Origin: an uncultured Lachnospiraceae bacterium
Lineage (GTDB): Bacteria > Bacillota > Clostridia > Lachnospirales > Lachnospiraceae
DNA: 64,000 bases
Assembly: GCA_902761585.1 (NCBI GenBank)
Contig: CACWKX010000001.1
Coordinates: forward strand, 102,148-166,147
Reading direction: 5' to 3'
Below the pieces are notes generated by a model. That model saw nothing but the letters and a program-made list of their open reading frames with translations, was not told where the DNA came from and did not search any database. A program made the translations under genes and the position numbers. Numbering within the stretch: position 1 is the stretch's first letter; each line of letters starts with the position of its first letter. This document shows, in pieces, positions 9,058-17,795 of the stretch.

Positions 9058-9930
9058 TTATGTTCCCATTCCACCATCTACACCGAGCACCTGTCCTGTG
9101 ATGTAGCCAGCCTGCGGCAGTGCCAGAAAGCGGACGGCGGCGGCGACGTCCTCAGGCCTGCCGGCATATCCGGCCGGAATCTGGGCTTCCATGGCAGTCC
9201 TGGCAACCCCGGACATCGCCCCCGTCATCTTTGTATCGATCATGCCCGGAGCGATGGCATTGACAGTGATGTTTCGAGAGGCAAGCTCTTTTGCGAGAGA
9301 TTTCGTCATGCCGATGATACCGGCTTTGCTCGCAGCGTAGTTGGTCTGTCCGGCATTGCCGTGGAGCCCGACAATGCTTGATATGCTGATGATACGGCCG
9401 TACCGGGCTCTCAGCATATATTTTGCGGCTGCCTGGGCACAATAAAATGCGCCGTACAGGTTGACCTTCAGCACGCGATCAAAGTCCTCCATGTGCATTG
9501 CCAGGGCAAGGGTGTCCTTCGTGATCCCGGCATTGTTAACCAGAATATCCAGCCTGCCATAGGCCTTGTATGCCTCATCGATCAGTTTTTTTGATGAGGA
9601 CAGCTCTGAGACATCCGCTTCCACGATCTGTGCTTCCGGGCCAAGTCTGCGGCAGGCGTCCGCCGTCTCCTCCGCTTCCTGCCGGTTGTGCCCGTACCCG
9701 ATGACGACATGAGCGCCAGCCCTGGCAAGCTCAAGGCAGATGGCTCTTCCGATCCCCCTGCCTCCGCCTGTGACGACAGCTGTCTGGCCCTTCAGACTGC
9801 CAAAGCTGTCCGGCTGGCAATCCTGCCCACCAGCGGATCCAGGCTGGCACTCCTGTCTGCCGTTGGCAGCAGTCTGACCGTTCAGACGGCTGACTTTTTC
9901 AGGTATTTCATCCAGATGTACATTCGCCAT
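9058..9930 (-). CDS. fabG: 3-oxoacyl-ACP reductase FabG with unusual N-terminal extension
   Basis: A 290-residue short-chain dehydrogenase that reduces 3-oxoacyl-ACP with NADPH. The dinucleotide site is VVTGGGRGIGRA near residue 52, NNAG near 130, and the catalytic Ser-Tyr-Lys is in SISSIVGLHGNAGQTNYAASKAG. The usual FabG begins almost directly at the nucleotide-binding strand and is ~245 residues; here about 45 extra residues precede it, carrying GRQECQPGSAGGQDCQPDSFG and a near copy of LKGQTA. No internal ATG could serve as a start closer to the fold, and AGAGGAG lies before the chosen ATG, so the extension appears to be translated. It follows fabD by 16 bases. Confidence 0.94.
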   Translation of the reverse strand: MANVHLDEIPEKVSRLNGQTAANGRQECQPGSAGGQDCQPDSFGSLKGQTAVVTGGGRGIGRAICLELARAGAHVVIGYGHNRQEAEETADACRRLGPEAQIVEADVSELSSSKKLIDEAYKAYGRLDILVNNAGITKDTLALAMHMEDFDRVLKVNLYGAFYCAQAAAKYMLRARYGRIISISSIVGLHGNAGQTNYAASKAGIIGMTKSLAKELASRNITVNAIAPGMIDTKMTGAMSGVARTAMEAQIPAGYAGRPEDVAAAVRFLALPQAGYITGQVLGVDGGMGT

Positions 9931-9946
9931 GGTTATGGTTCTCCTC

Positions 9947-10912
9947 TCACTGATGCTGCTGTTTGAAGGTTTTCAGGACACCATCTAGGTCTGCTGCGCT
10001 GTCGATTGTCATGGTTGTGACTCCGCTGACAGTTTTTCTGACAAAACCAGACAAGACCCTGCCGGGACCGATTTCGATGATGGTGTCGATCCCCTCTGAG
10101 GCCAGATAAAGGATGGACTGTGCCATCCGGACACCGTTTGTCACCTGCCGTGTCATCATCTCCTTCAGCTGACTGTTCTGCTGCAGGGGCTTTCCTGTTA
10201 CATTCAGGACAACCGGAATGCGTATCGGGTGAAGGTTGACTGTCCATAGATATTCAGAAAGGGCCTCCGCGGCCGGCTTCATGAAATGGGTGTGGAACGC
10301 GCCGGAGACTCTCAGCTCCATGCATCGTCCCAGTCCTTCGCTTCGTACCAGCTCCTCTGCGCGCGTGACAGCCGCCACATCTCCCGAGATCACGTTCTGG
10401 ACAGGTGTATTGTAGTTGGATATTTCAACCGTTCCGATTTTCTCATCGCACACACGCTCGCAGAGCTTCTGCACTGTGTCAGAATCCGGACCGATGACGG
10501 CGCACATTTTCGTCTTCTGACCAGATCCGGCCAGCTCCATCGCTCTGCCGCGGAAGGAAGTCAGACGAATCAGTGTATCCAGATCCAGAACTCCGGAGGC
10601 ATAAAGTGCGCTGTACTCACCAAGTGAAAGACCGGCCAGATAAGAAGGGGTGATACCGGCCTCAGCAAGCACTGCATAGACACCGGCCGCGTAGGCGGCA
10701 AGTGCAGGCTGCGTGTTCTGTGTCCGGGACAATTCTTCCAGAGGCGCCTTGAACATCAGATCTCTGAGATCTCTTCTGTCAGGGTATTCTGCATGGTAAA
10801 CATCAGCTGCCCGGTCAAGGATTTTCCGGAATGCCGGATATGCCTCATACAGGTCAGCGCCCATGCCCTCGCGCTGGCTGCCCTGGCCGGCAAACAGATA
10901 GGCTAATTTCAT
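9947..10912 (-). CDS. fabD: Malonyl-CoA:ACP transacylase FabD
   Basis: A 321-residue transferase that moves malonyl from CoA to acyl carrier protein. It starts with YLFAGQGSQREGMG, has the nucleophile serine in AGLSLGEYSAL near residue 94, and the catalytic His in SGAFHTHFM near 206. GGAGGA precedes the ATG. The gene is 2 bases downstream of fabK and 16 bases upstream of fabG, consistent with translation in one message. Confidence 0.96.
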   Translation of the reverse strand: MKLAYLFAGQGSQREGMGADLYEAYPAFRKILDRAADVYHAEYPDRRDLRDLMFKAPLEELSRTQNTQPALAAYAAGVYAVLAEAGITPSYLAGLSLGEYSALYASGVLDLDTLIRLTSFRGRAMELAGSGQKTKMCAVIGPDSDTVQKLCERVCDEKIGTVEISNYNTPVQNVISGDVAAVTRAEELVRSEGLGRCMELRVSGAFHTHFMKPAAEALSEYLWTVNLHPIRIPVVLNVTGKPLQQNSQLKEMMTRQVTNGVRMAQSILYLASEGIDTIIEIGPGRVLSGFVRKTVSGVTTMTIDSAADLDGVLKTFKQQHQ

Positions 10913-10914
10913 GG

Positions 10915-11868
10915 TCAGAGTCCTCCCAGACAGCGGAGCGTTTCACTTTGCTTCCTTATGACATCCGATGCCTCCCCGGCAAGAGACTGGAAGATCTCTT
11001 TGAGCGGGCGGATTTCTTTCAACTGTCCGCAGACCTGACCCGCCATCAGGGAGCCCTCATCGACATTGCCGTCAAAAACAGCTTTCCGAAGCGAGCCAAG
11101 CGTGTACTTTTCAAGCTCCATCTGATCGGCTCCTTGTCTTTCCAGCCGGATATAGTCTCTTGCCATTCGGTTTTTCAGAATCCGGGTCGGCGAACCACCG
11201 ATCCGCCCGGTCACGCACGTTCCATTGTCCTTTGCCTTCAGTAGAGCGTTTTTGTAATTGTCATGAATTGGACATTCCTCGCTTACAAGCAGACAGGTTC
11301 CCATCTGGACGCCGATCGCGCCGAGGGCATAGGCAGCGGCAAGCTGCCGTCCGTCTGCAATCCCGCCGGCAGCGATAACCGGGACATCTACCCCATCCAC
11401 CATCTGCGGGACAAGTGTCAGCGTTGTCATCTCCCCGACATGTCCGCCGCTCTCCGTCCCTTCGGCGATGATCATATCGGCGCCTGCCCGGACAAGCTGC
11501 TGTGCCAGAAGGACGCTTGCACAAACCGGAATTACCAGAATACCGGCCTCCTTCCACATCTGCACATATTTCTGCGGACTGCCGGCCCCTGTCGTCACCA
11601 CCTTGACGCCGCTTCTGGCAACAAGCTCAGCCATCCTGGGGGTGTCCGGGTTCATGAGCATGAGGTTGACGCCGAACGGCTTGTCCGTCAGAGACTTGCA
11701 GATCCGGATATGTTCCTCAAGTTTCTCCGCATTCATACCGCCGGATCCGATGATTCCAAGTGCTCCGGCATTGGACACGGCTGCTGCGAAGGCACCAGTC
11801 GCGACATTTGCCATTCCGCCTTGTATAAATGGGTATTTGATTCCGAGTATTTCATTCAGATACTGCAT
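10915..11868 (-). CDS. fabK: Enoyl-ACP reductase II FabK (FMN-dependent)
   Basis: A 317-residue flavoenzyme of the nitronate monooxygenase-like TIM-barrel family that performs the last step of each elongation cycle with NADH. The N-terminus YPFIQGGMANVATG and the phosphate-binding GGIADGRQLAAAYALGAIGVQMGT near residue 180 are typical. Its position between fabH and fabD supports FabK rather than a nitronate monooxygenase. No FabI-type reductase is present in the window. AAGGAGG lies before the ATG. Confidence 0.93.
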   Translation of the reverse strand: MQYLNEILGIKYPFIQGGMANVATGAFAAAVSNAGALGIIGSGGMNAEKLEEHIRICKSLTDKPFGVNLMLMNPDTPRMAELVARSGVKVVTTGAGSPQKYVQMWKEAGILVIPVCASVLLAQQLVRAGADMIIAEGTESGGHVGEMTTLTLVPQMVDGVDVPVIAAGGIADGRQLAAAYALGAIGVQMGTCLLVSEECPIHDNYKNALLKAKDNGTCVTGRIGGSPTRILKNRMARDYIRLERQGADQMELEKYTLGSLRKAVFDGNVDEGSLMAGQVCGQLKEIRPLKEIFQSLAGEASDVIRKQSETLRCLGGL

Positions 11869-11981
11869 GCAGACCTCCTTATTTCCGTCATACGAAGTGC
11901 TCCTGCAGGCGGCTGCTTGGCTTGAGCCTGAAACCGCGCTGTCATGGTTTGATGACAGCCTGAAGCTGCAGCAAAAGCAGC

Positions 11982-13004
11982 CTATACTCTCAGGTACATG
12001 CTGCCCCAGGTAAGGCCGCCGCCAAAGCCAACAAGAAGCAGTGAGTCTCCGTTCTTCAGCCTGCCCTGCTGTTTCATATCAGCCAGGGCAATCGGAACGC
12101 TTGCCGCGCCGGTGTTTCCGAACCGGTCCAGATCCATGAACAGCTGGTCATCTCTGAGGCGGCGGGCTCTTTTCACATAATCCAGGATCCGGCTGTTTGC
12201 CTGATGACAGAGAATATGTGTGATTTCATCCGGGCTGACCCCGGTTGTCTGATTCAGGTGATCCATTTCCCCGAGAATTTTAGAAACAGCAAACCGAAAG
12301 ACAGCCCTGCCATCCATTCTGAGCCTTCCGTTCTCGCAGAAAAGCGCCTCGTCATTCCCTTCTGCCCCCAGATGAAAATGACAGGGATATCTGGTCTCAT
12401 CGTCCAGCTTCACCACGGCAGCCCCTGCCCCATCCCCAAACAGGACGCAGGTGCTGCGGTCCCGGAAGTCCAGGATCTCTGACATTGCATCTGCTCCTAT
12501 GACGAGGGCGTATGCTCCACCAGGAGCATGGCCCGTCTGCAGGAGGCTGAATGCCACAGACATGGCATAAATAAAACCTGTACAGGCAGCATTCAGATCG
12601 AGTGCTGCGGTCCCGGATGGGATGCCGAGGTATTTCTGCACAAAACAGGCGGTCGATGGCATCGCACCTGACGGTGTTGAGGTTGCGCAGATGATCAGGC
12701 CGATGTCACAGGGAGAGATGCCCGCATTTCTCAGTGCCTCCTCTCCTGCCCGTACAGCCAGGGTCATTGTGCGATCCGTCCGGAACGGCACCTCCTGCCC
12801 CGAACCGGATTGCGTCTCTGAAATTTCAGGGCTCTCCGCGCAGCGAATCGTTTCCAGCGGATGCCGGCAGAAATACCGGGTCCTGATTCCTGTGCGAGGC
12901 CTGATCCAGGCGTCTGACGTGTCAAGCCAGTCCGAAAAATCATCATTAGAAAAACGGATTCCTGGAACCGCCATTCCTGTTCCAATCAATCTGAATCCTC
13001 TCAT
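11982..13004 (-). CDS. fabH: 3-oxoacyl-ACP synthase III FabH
   Basis: A 340-residue condensing enzyme that starts chain synthesis from an acyl-CoA and malonyl-ACP. The triad is Cys in DLNAACTGFIYAM near residue 130, His in ILCHQANSRI near 255 and Asn in FGNTGAASVP near 285. It carries about 20 extra residues after RTRYFC (roughly positions 45-72, ETQSGSGQEVPF) compared with the usual ~320-residue form. The ATG overlaps the accDA stop (ATGA-type overlap at 13001-13004), indicating coupled translation. Confidence 0.95.
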   Translation of the reverse strand: MRGFRLIGTGMAVPGIRFSNDDFSDWLDTSDAWIRPRTGIRTRYFCRHPLETIRCAESPEISETQSGSGQEVPFRTDRTMTLAVRAGEEALRNAGISPCDIGLIICATSTPSGAMPSTACFVQKYLGIPSGTAALDLNAACTGFIYAMSVAFSLLQTGHAPGGAYALVIGADAMSEILDFRDRSTCVLFGDGAGAAVVKLDDETRYPCHFHLGAEGNDEALFCENGRLRMDGRAVFRFAVSKILGEMDHLNQTTGVSPDEITHILCHQANSRILDYVKRARRLRDDQLFMDLDRFGNTGAASVPIALADMKQQGRLKNGDSLLLVGFGGGLTWGSMYLRV

Positions 13005-14737
13005 ATGTCTGACTCCTGTTTTTGCAGAGTTGCATTAAAAGATTCCTCCGGTTTGAGCACAGGGCCTCCTGCAGCCTTGCAGACGGGACGAAGGGCACCT
13101 TCAAATGAGCGATACTTCTGGTACCTGCGCTCTGTCAGCTCATCTGCGTCTGCTCCATACAGGTCGGACAGAAAGGTCTCAATCGCCTCTTTCATCCGGC
13201 GATAGCAAAATCCCGGTTCTTTTTGAATGCCGCCCTCCGGTTCCTCAATGATTCCGTCTATCAGACCGTGGTCAAGAAGCTCCGGCGCTGTCATCTGCAT
13301 GATTTCGCTGGCTTCAGCCGCCCGTTTGGAATCCTTCCAGAGGATGCTTGCGAAGCCTTCAGGAGAGAGCACGGAATAGACCGCATTTTCCAGCATCAGG
13401 ATGCGGTCTCCTGCCCCGATCCCGAGTGCCCCGCCGCTGCTGCCCTCCCCCGTGACGATCGACAGAATCGGGACACGCAGCTCCGCCATCGCCGCCAGGT
13501 TCTCCGCAATCGCACTGCTGATGCCATTCTCCTCGGCTTCCTTCCCGGGATAAGCACCAGGCGTATCGATGAACGTGATGACAGGCCGGCCGAACTTCTC
13601 TGCCTCCCGCATCAGACGAAGCGCCTTCCGGTATCCGCCCGGACCGGGCATACCGAAATTGAACCGCAGGCTGTCCCTGAGGTTCTTTCCTTTCCGGTGA
13701 CCGATTACGGTAACCGGCTGTGAGCCAAAGAAGGCCAGCCCGCACAGAATGGCAGGATCCTCCGTTCCGCAGCGGTCACCGCAAAGCTCCGTGAAATCGG
13801 TGAAAAGAGCATCTATATAGTCGGTGATCTTCGGTCGGTCTTCCGAGCGGACAAGCCGGACACGCTCATAGGCAGACAGCTGCCCGCGATGGCCCTCTCC
13901 TTGCCCGTGGTTTTTCACCATATCCGGAAGGTCAGGCGCCTGTTGGATGCATTCATCGTCAGGCAGGTCTTTCCGTAGCAGTGTTTTTTCTCCTTTGACA
14001 TGGAACCTGAGAAGCTGCAGGACTTCCTCCCGCATCTTCTCAGGTTCTGCGATACGGTCAGCAAATCCATGCTCCAGCTGGAACTGCGCCTTTTGGAACC
14101 CCTTCGGAAGCTTCTGATGAATGGTTTGCGCAATGACTCTGGGACCGGCAAAACCAATCAGTGCATCCGGCTCAGCCAGGATCAGATCTCCGAGGCTCGC
14201 AAAACTGGCGCTCACCCCACCCATCGTCGGATCTGTCAGAATCGATATGAACAAGCCCCCATGCCTCTGGAAACGGCGGATGGAAGCCGCTGTCTTCTCC
14301 ATTTGAAAAAGCGCATACATGCCCTCCTGCATGCGGGCGCCGCCGCTTGCGGATATGATGATCAGCGGGCACTTGTCCTGATCGGCTTCCTCTGCAGCCC
14401 GCGCAATCTTCTCTCCGACAACACTCCCCATGCTTCCCATCAGAAAGGACGCTGAAAGCTCGCAGCAGACCACGGGATTGGAGTCGATCGTGCCCTTTAC
14501 ACACATCAGAGCGTCCCTGGCGCCAGTTCGCTGCTGGTTGTCTTCCAGCTTCTCCCGATATCCGGGAAATTGAAGCGGATCCTGCGTCTCAAGGTCTTGC
14601 CAGAGTTCTGTGACAGATCCCGGATCCATGAGTCGTCTGAGTTTCAAACCCACATGAGCGTATTTTCGTCCGCGGACACGCTGCTCTTTGTATGCGAGCA
14701 GGACAGCCCTCTTTCTTGCAAACGGATTCTCCCCCAC
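13001..14737 (-). CDS. accDA: Fused acetyl-CoA carboxylase carboxyltransferase beta-alpha (AccD-AccA) lacking the zinc-ribbon cysteines
   Basis: A 578-residue fusion of both carboxyltransferase subunits, which transfer CO2 from biotin to acetyl-CoA. The AccD half (about 1-270) shows SASGGARMQEGMYAL, LTDPTMGGVSASFA and GFAGPRVIAQTI. The AccA half has SLRFNFGMPGPGGYRKA, IDTPGAYPG and VTGEGSSGGALGIG. AccD normally begins with a four-cysteine zinc ribbon; the aligned stretch here (RGRKYAHVGLKLRRLMDPGS) has none, and the first cysteine is near residue 79. The start is GTG with AGGAGG 8 bases upstream. It lies between accC and fabH in the operon. Confidence 0.94.
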   Translation of the reverse strand: MGENPFARKRAVLLAYKEQRVRGRKYAHVGLKLRRLMDPGSVTELWQDLETQDPLQFPGYREKLEDNQQRTGARDALMCVKGTIDSNPVVCCELSASFLMGSMGSVVGEKIARAAEEADQDKCPLIIISASGGARMQEGMYALFQMEKTAASIRRFQRHGGLFISILTDPTMGGVSASFASLGDLILAEPDALIGFAGPRVIAQTIHQKLPKGFQKAQFQLEHGFADRIAEPEKMREEVLQLLRFHVKGEKTLLRKDLPDDECIQQAPDLPDMVKNHGQGEGHRGQLSAYERVRLVRSEDRPKITDYIDALFTDFTELCGDRCGTEDPAILCGLAFFGSQPVTVIGHRKGKNLRDSLRFNFGMPGPGGYRKALRLMREAEKFGRPVITFIDTPGAYPGKEAEENGISSAIAENLAAMAELRVPILSIVTGEGSSGGALGIGAGDRILMLENAVYSVLSPEGFASILWKDSKRAAEASEIMQMTAPELLDHGLIDGIIEEPEGGIQKEPGFCYRRMKEAIETFLSDLYGADADELTERRYQKYRSFEGALRPVCKAAGGPVLKPEESFNATLQKQESDI

Positions 14738-14781
14738 GAACCGCGCCTCCTTTCAGACGGTTGACTGATTGATTTTGCGAT

Positions 14782-16173
14782 TTAACCAGTCAGTCCCGCT
14801 TTTTTCCGGCATGCCTTCTCCCATCGCAGAATTTTCTCTGTGTTCTCTTCGATGAACGAGGTATCAAACTGTCCAAGCAGATAGTCTCGCTGGAACATCA
14901 TTAGGTACAGGTAGTCAATGTTTGTGCGGACACCTTCTATTGTCAGTTCCTCGAGCGCTGCCCGCATCTTGTGGATGGCCTCCTGACGGCCGGAAGCGTG
15001 TACAATCAGCTTCGCGATCATTGAATCATAGAACGGACTGACGCGTGAGCCGCTGTAGACGGCGCTCTCAATCCGTACGCCACCTCCGCAGGGAAAGTGC
15101 ACGAACGAAATATTCCCCGGGGACGGCGCAAAGTCCTGCTGCGGGTCTTCGGCATTGATCCGGACCTCGATCGTATGACCGGAGGGATGGATGTCTGACT
15201 GCCGGATTGACAGCTTCATTCCGTCTGCAATGCGGATCTGCTCCCGCACAAGGTCGATCCCCGTCTCCATCTCCGTTACGCAGTGTTCGACCTGGATGCG
15301 GGTGTTCATTTCAATAAAGAAGAAGTTTCCGCCCTGATCGACGACAAACTCGACCGTTCCGGCACTGACATACCCAGATGCCTTTGCAGCCGCGATGGCA
15401 GCTTTTGCCATCTTCGCCCGAAGCTTTGGCGTCAGGAAATTTGCCGGAGCTTCCTCTATCATCTTCTGGCGGCGGCGCTGCATGGAGCAGTCTCGTTCCC
15501 CAAGCTGAACGATGCTACCATACCGGTCTGCAAGAATCTGAAATTCGATGTGATGCGGGTGGACGATTTCCTTCTCGAGATACACAGAGCTGTCTCCGAA
15601 GGCAGCCTGAGCTTCTGCGCGTGCATCCTGATATGCTGCTATGACTTCGTCACGGCTGGCAGCGCGGCGCATTCCACGGCCGCCGCCTCCGGCCGATGCC
15701 TTGACCAGCACCGGATAGCCAAGGCTGTCTGCCACCCGGACGGCTTCCTCAGCTGTATCGACCAGACCGTCAGAGCCTGGAACGGTCGGTATGCCGTTTC
15801 TTTTCATCAGCTCCCTGGCTTTCTCCTTGTCCCCCATCAGACGGATGGCTTCAGGATCCGGGCCTATGAACACCATACCGTTTTCATGGACAAGCGCTGC
15901 GAAATCTGCATTTTCAGACAAAAATCCATACCCCGGATGAACAGCGTCGCAGGAAGCAGCTTTCGCGGCCTCCACAAGGGCGGCCTGGTTCAGATAGCTT
16001 TCCGAGGCAGGAGCCGGTCCGATACAGACCGCATCCGTTGCCATCTGGACTGGAAGAGAATCGGCATCCTCCGAAGAATAGGCAAGGACACTCTCGATCC
16101 CCATCTCCTTCATGCAGCGGATCAGTCTCATGGCGATTTCGCCCCTGTTAGCAATCAGAATTCTCCGGAACAT
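14782..16173 (-). CDS. accC: Acetyl-CoA carboxylase biotin carboxylase AccC
   Basis: A 463-residue ATP-grasp enzyme that carboxylates the biotin on AccB. The sequence shows ILIANRGEIAMRLIR, the glycine-rich ATP loop KASAGGGGRGMR near residue 160, HHIEFQIL, GERDCSMQRRRQK and FIEMNTRIQVEH. The ATG at 16171-16173 overlaps the accB stop (TGATG); a GTG three bases earlier is possible but sits too close to the GAGGG site. Confidence 0.96.
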   Translation of the reverse strand: MFRRILIANRGEIAMRLIRCMKEMGIESVLAYSSEDADSLPVQMATDAVCIGPAPASESYLNQAALVEAAKAASCDAVHPGYGFLSENADFAALVHENGMVFIGPDPEAIRLMGDKEKARELMKRNGIPTVPGSDGLVDTAEEAVRVADSLGYPVLVKASAGGGGRGMRRAASRDEVIAAYQDARAEAQAAFGDSSVYLEKEIVHPHHIEFQILADRYGSIVQLGERDCSMQRRRQKMIEEAPANFLTPKLRAKMAKAAIAAAKASGYVSAGTVEFVVDQGGNFFFIEMNTRIQVEHCVTEMETGIDLVREQIRIADGMKLSIRQSDIHPSGHTIEVRINAEDPQQDFAPSPGNISFVHFPCGGGVRIESAVYSGSRVSPFYDSMIAKLIVHASGRQEAIHKMRAALEELTIEGVRTNIDYLYLMMFQRDYLLGQFDTSFIEENTEKILRWEKACRKKAGLTG

Positions 16174-16694
16174 CACATGCCCTCATCTGGCTGAATCAAC
16201 ATCAGAACCTTCCCATACTCGCAGAAATCAGCGTCTCCGACTACGACTGATAAGATCGTACCGCTTACGGGCGCTTTGATTTCGCTCATCATCTTCATGG
16301 CTTCCATCAGGCCGACGGTCTCTCCCTTCTGCACTTTTTTCCCTGGCTCGGCATAGACCAGTCCCCTATCCGGATTTTTCGTATGAAAGACACCTGTGAG
16401 CGGGGCCTTCAGCTCGGCAGCCGTCTTCCCCTCCGCAGGCACATCCGTCTGACCGCCTTTTTCAATGCAGCCGCTGGCATGGGTGTGATTTTCCGCCTTC
16501 CCTACACAGACCGCCCCAGATTCACTCACGTGGTTCGAAGAATCTCCTGACACCACCGCCTCATGACTGATTGCGGAGCCACCGGCTTTCTTCAGCCGGA
16601 GCCTCTGCCCCCTGTTCTTCAGGTCCATCTCGGAAAGATCTGAACGCTCAAACAGGGTTATGATTCGTTCGATATCTGTCAATTCCAGTTCCAT
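16173..16694 (-). CDS. accB: Biotin carboxyl carrier protein AccB
   Basis: A 173-residue carrier subunit. The biotin-accepting lysine is in LMEAMKMMSEIKAPVSG near residue 138. An N-terminal helix region (MELELTDIERIITLFERSDL) is followed by a long, low-complexity linker rich in Ser, Gly, His and Glu between residues ~40 and 90. The chosen ATG begins at MELEL; the longer reading upstream runs into acpP and lacks support. The ribosome site is weak (AGAAGAG), but the gene is 13 bases after acpP so coupling is likely. Confidence 0.94.
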   Translation of the reverse strand: MELELTDIERIITLFERSDLSEMDLKNRGQRLRLKKAGGSAISHEAVVSGDSSNHVSESGAVCVGKAENHTHASGCIEKGGQTDVPAEGKTAAELKAPLTGVFHTKNPDRGLVYAEPGKKVQKGETVGLMEAMKMMSEIKAPVSGTILSVVVGDADFCEYGKVLMLIQPDEGM

Positions 16695-16707
16695 CGCGGT
16701 TCTCTTC

Positions 16708-16941
16708 TCAACCCTTCTGTGTCTTCTTGTCGATATAAGTGACGATATCGCCGACCGTCTCCAGGTTTGCCATATCTTCGTTTGGGATCTCGACGCCGAA
16801 CTTCTCCTCAAGCGCCATGACAAGCTCCACACCGTCCAGAGAGTCCATAATCAGATCTCCCTTCAGCTTTGTATTCGTCGTCACATCCCCGCTGTATTTC
16901 AGCGTCTCATCAATAACTTCCTTTACTCCATCCAGCGTCAT
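16708..16941 (-). CDS. acpP: Acyl carrier protein
   Basis: A 77-residue acyl carrier protein; the serine in IMDSLDGVELVMALEE is the expected phosphopantetheine site. Two in-frame ATG codons exist. The inner one (MTLDGVKEV) has GGAGGG 7 bases upstream and gives the standard 77-residue length, while the outer one at 16954-16956 has no ribosome site, so the inner is chosen. This is the first gene of the fab operon after the regulator and lies directly behind the palindromic operator candidates. Confidence 0.95.
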   Translation of the reverse strand: MTLDGVKEVIDETLKYSGDVTTNTKLKGDLIMDSLDGVELVMALEEKFGVEIPNEDMANLETVGDIVTYIDKKTQKG

Positions 16942-16979
16942 AACGATGCCCTCCATGAAAAGTCTTTTTGTGATAAGTC

Positions 16980-17005
16980 TTTATCTAAATATATTTATCT
17001 AAATA
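16980..17005. promoter_or_regulatory. Tandem palindromic operator candidate upstream of acpP
   Basis: TTTATCTAAATA occurs twice (16980-16991 and 16994-17005), a 14-bp period. Each copy contains the small palindrome TTTA-TC-TAAA, extended to TATTTA-TC-TAAATA in the second. It lies between the fabT terminator and acpP, 39 bases before the acpP start, and a TTGACT box (about 17024-17029, minus strand) sits just upstream, so the repeats cover the expected -10 and start region. This placement suits the MarR-family regulator encoded next door. Confidence 0.55.
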
Positions 17006-17064
17006 CGCTGCTAATCATAATTCAGTCAACCATGTCTGTCAATCCGCGTTCCTGAAAAAATGCA

Positions 17065-17097
17065 TGAAAAAAGCTCCGGTGCCATGCACCAGAGCTT
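17065..17097 (-). terminator. Rho-independent terminator after fabT
   Basis: AAGCTCCGGTGC (17071-17082) and GCACCAGAGCTT (17086-17097) form a 12-pair stem with one mismatch and a 3-base loop; on the minus strand it is followed by a T-rich tail. It separates fabT from the acpP promoter. Confidence 0.85.
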
Positions 17098-17151
17098 AAG
17101 AGGAACCATTCTGTCATCCGAGGGGCGCTGATAACCGGAGATGTAAAACCA

Positions 17152-17628
17152 TCAGTCATCTGATATGGAGGCCGGCAGATGACCGTCCGGAAGCGGTGTC
17201 TCGTCCATCTGCTCGGCGTAGATGACCTCAAGGCTTCTGTCAAAGCCGTGGATCTCTTCAGGGGTCATCTTCTCCTGAACATGACCGATGACGTTGTTCA
17301 TATAGGAAGCGCTGATATTGTAGTAATCCATATAGCGCTGCGTCACCTCCAGCCGGTATTCCCGCTTGTCATCCGGACACTGAACCTTCTTCAGATATCC
17401 TTTTTTGACCAGATTCGCAATTTTGTAGGCTGTGTTCGGGGTCGAGAGTCCGATGAACGAGCCGAACTCGCTGATGGTCGGACGGCCAAGTGCATAGATG
17501 ACTTCCATACAGAATGTTTCCACTGTCGTGAGGGAAGTCTCACGTCCCTGGATCTTATGGAAGATCTCTCTGTAAAAGTGAAGCTTGAAGTTGTTGTAGA
17601 CAAGTTCAAATTTTTCCTGAGTATTCAT
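17152..17628 (-). CDS. fabT: MarR-family transcriptional regulator, FabT-like
   Basis: A 158-residue winged-helix protein. The helix-turn-helix lies around TISEFGSFIGLSTPNTAYKI (residues ~50-70), followed by the wing YLKKVQCPDDKREYRLEVT. Position immediately upstream of acpP and the whole fatty-acid operon makes it the likely FabT-type repressor, which in other Firmicutes senses acyl-ACP. GGGAG precedes the ATG. It is transcribed in the same direction as the operon but separated by a terminator. The regulated target is inferred from context only. Confidence 0.8.
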   Translation of the reverse strand: MNTQEKFELVYNNFKLHFYREIFHKIQGRETSLTTVETFCMEVIYALGRPTISEFGSFIGLSTPNTAYKIANLVKKGYLKKVQCPDDKREYRLEVTQRYMDYYNISASYMNNVIGHVQEKMTPEEIHGFDRSLEVIYAEQMDETPLPDGHLPASISDD

Positions 17629-17727
17629 ACGTCGTCTCCCTGTCAGATTTCCAAAGCACGCATGACGCGGCGAATGATGTTTTGCCTATTATACGCCTGA
17701 ATTGGTCCTTTCAGGAAGTCAACTTGA

Positions 17728-17756
17728 TTGATTCCTCTGCCTGAATATGGCATACT
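17728..17756 (+). promoter_or_regulatory. Promoter of tyrA-aroA
   Basis: -35 TTGATT (17728-17733), 17-base spacer and CATACT (17751-17756) with a TG one base upstream (extended -10). It lies 40 bases before tyrA. Confidence 0.5.
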
Positions 17757-17795
17757 GAGCGGGACACAGAATGATCTGACAGGAGTGGTGATGCG

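Noticed and set aside
16942..16956. Longer acyl carrier protein start (MEGIV)
   Set aside because: The outer ATG lacks a ribosome site, and its codons themselves contain the GGAGGG site of the inner start.
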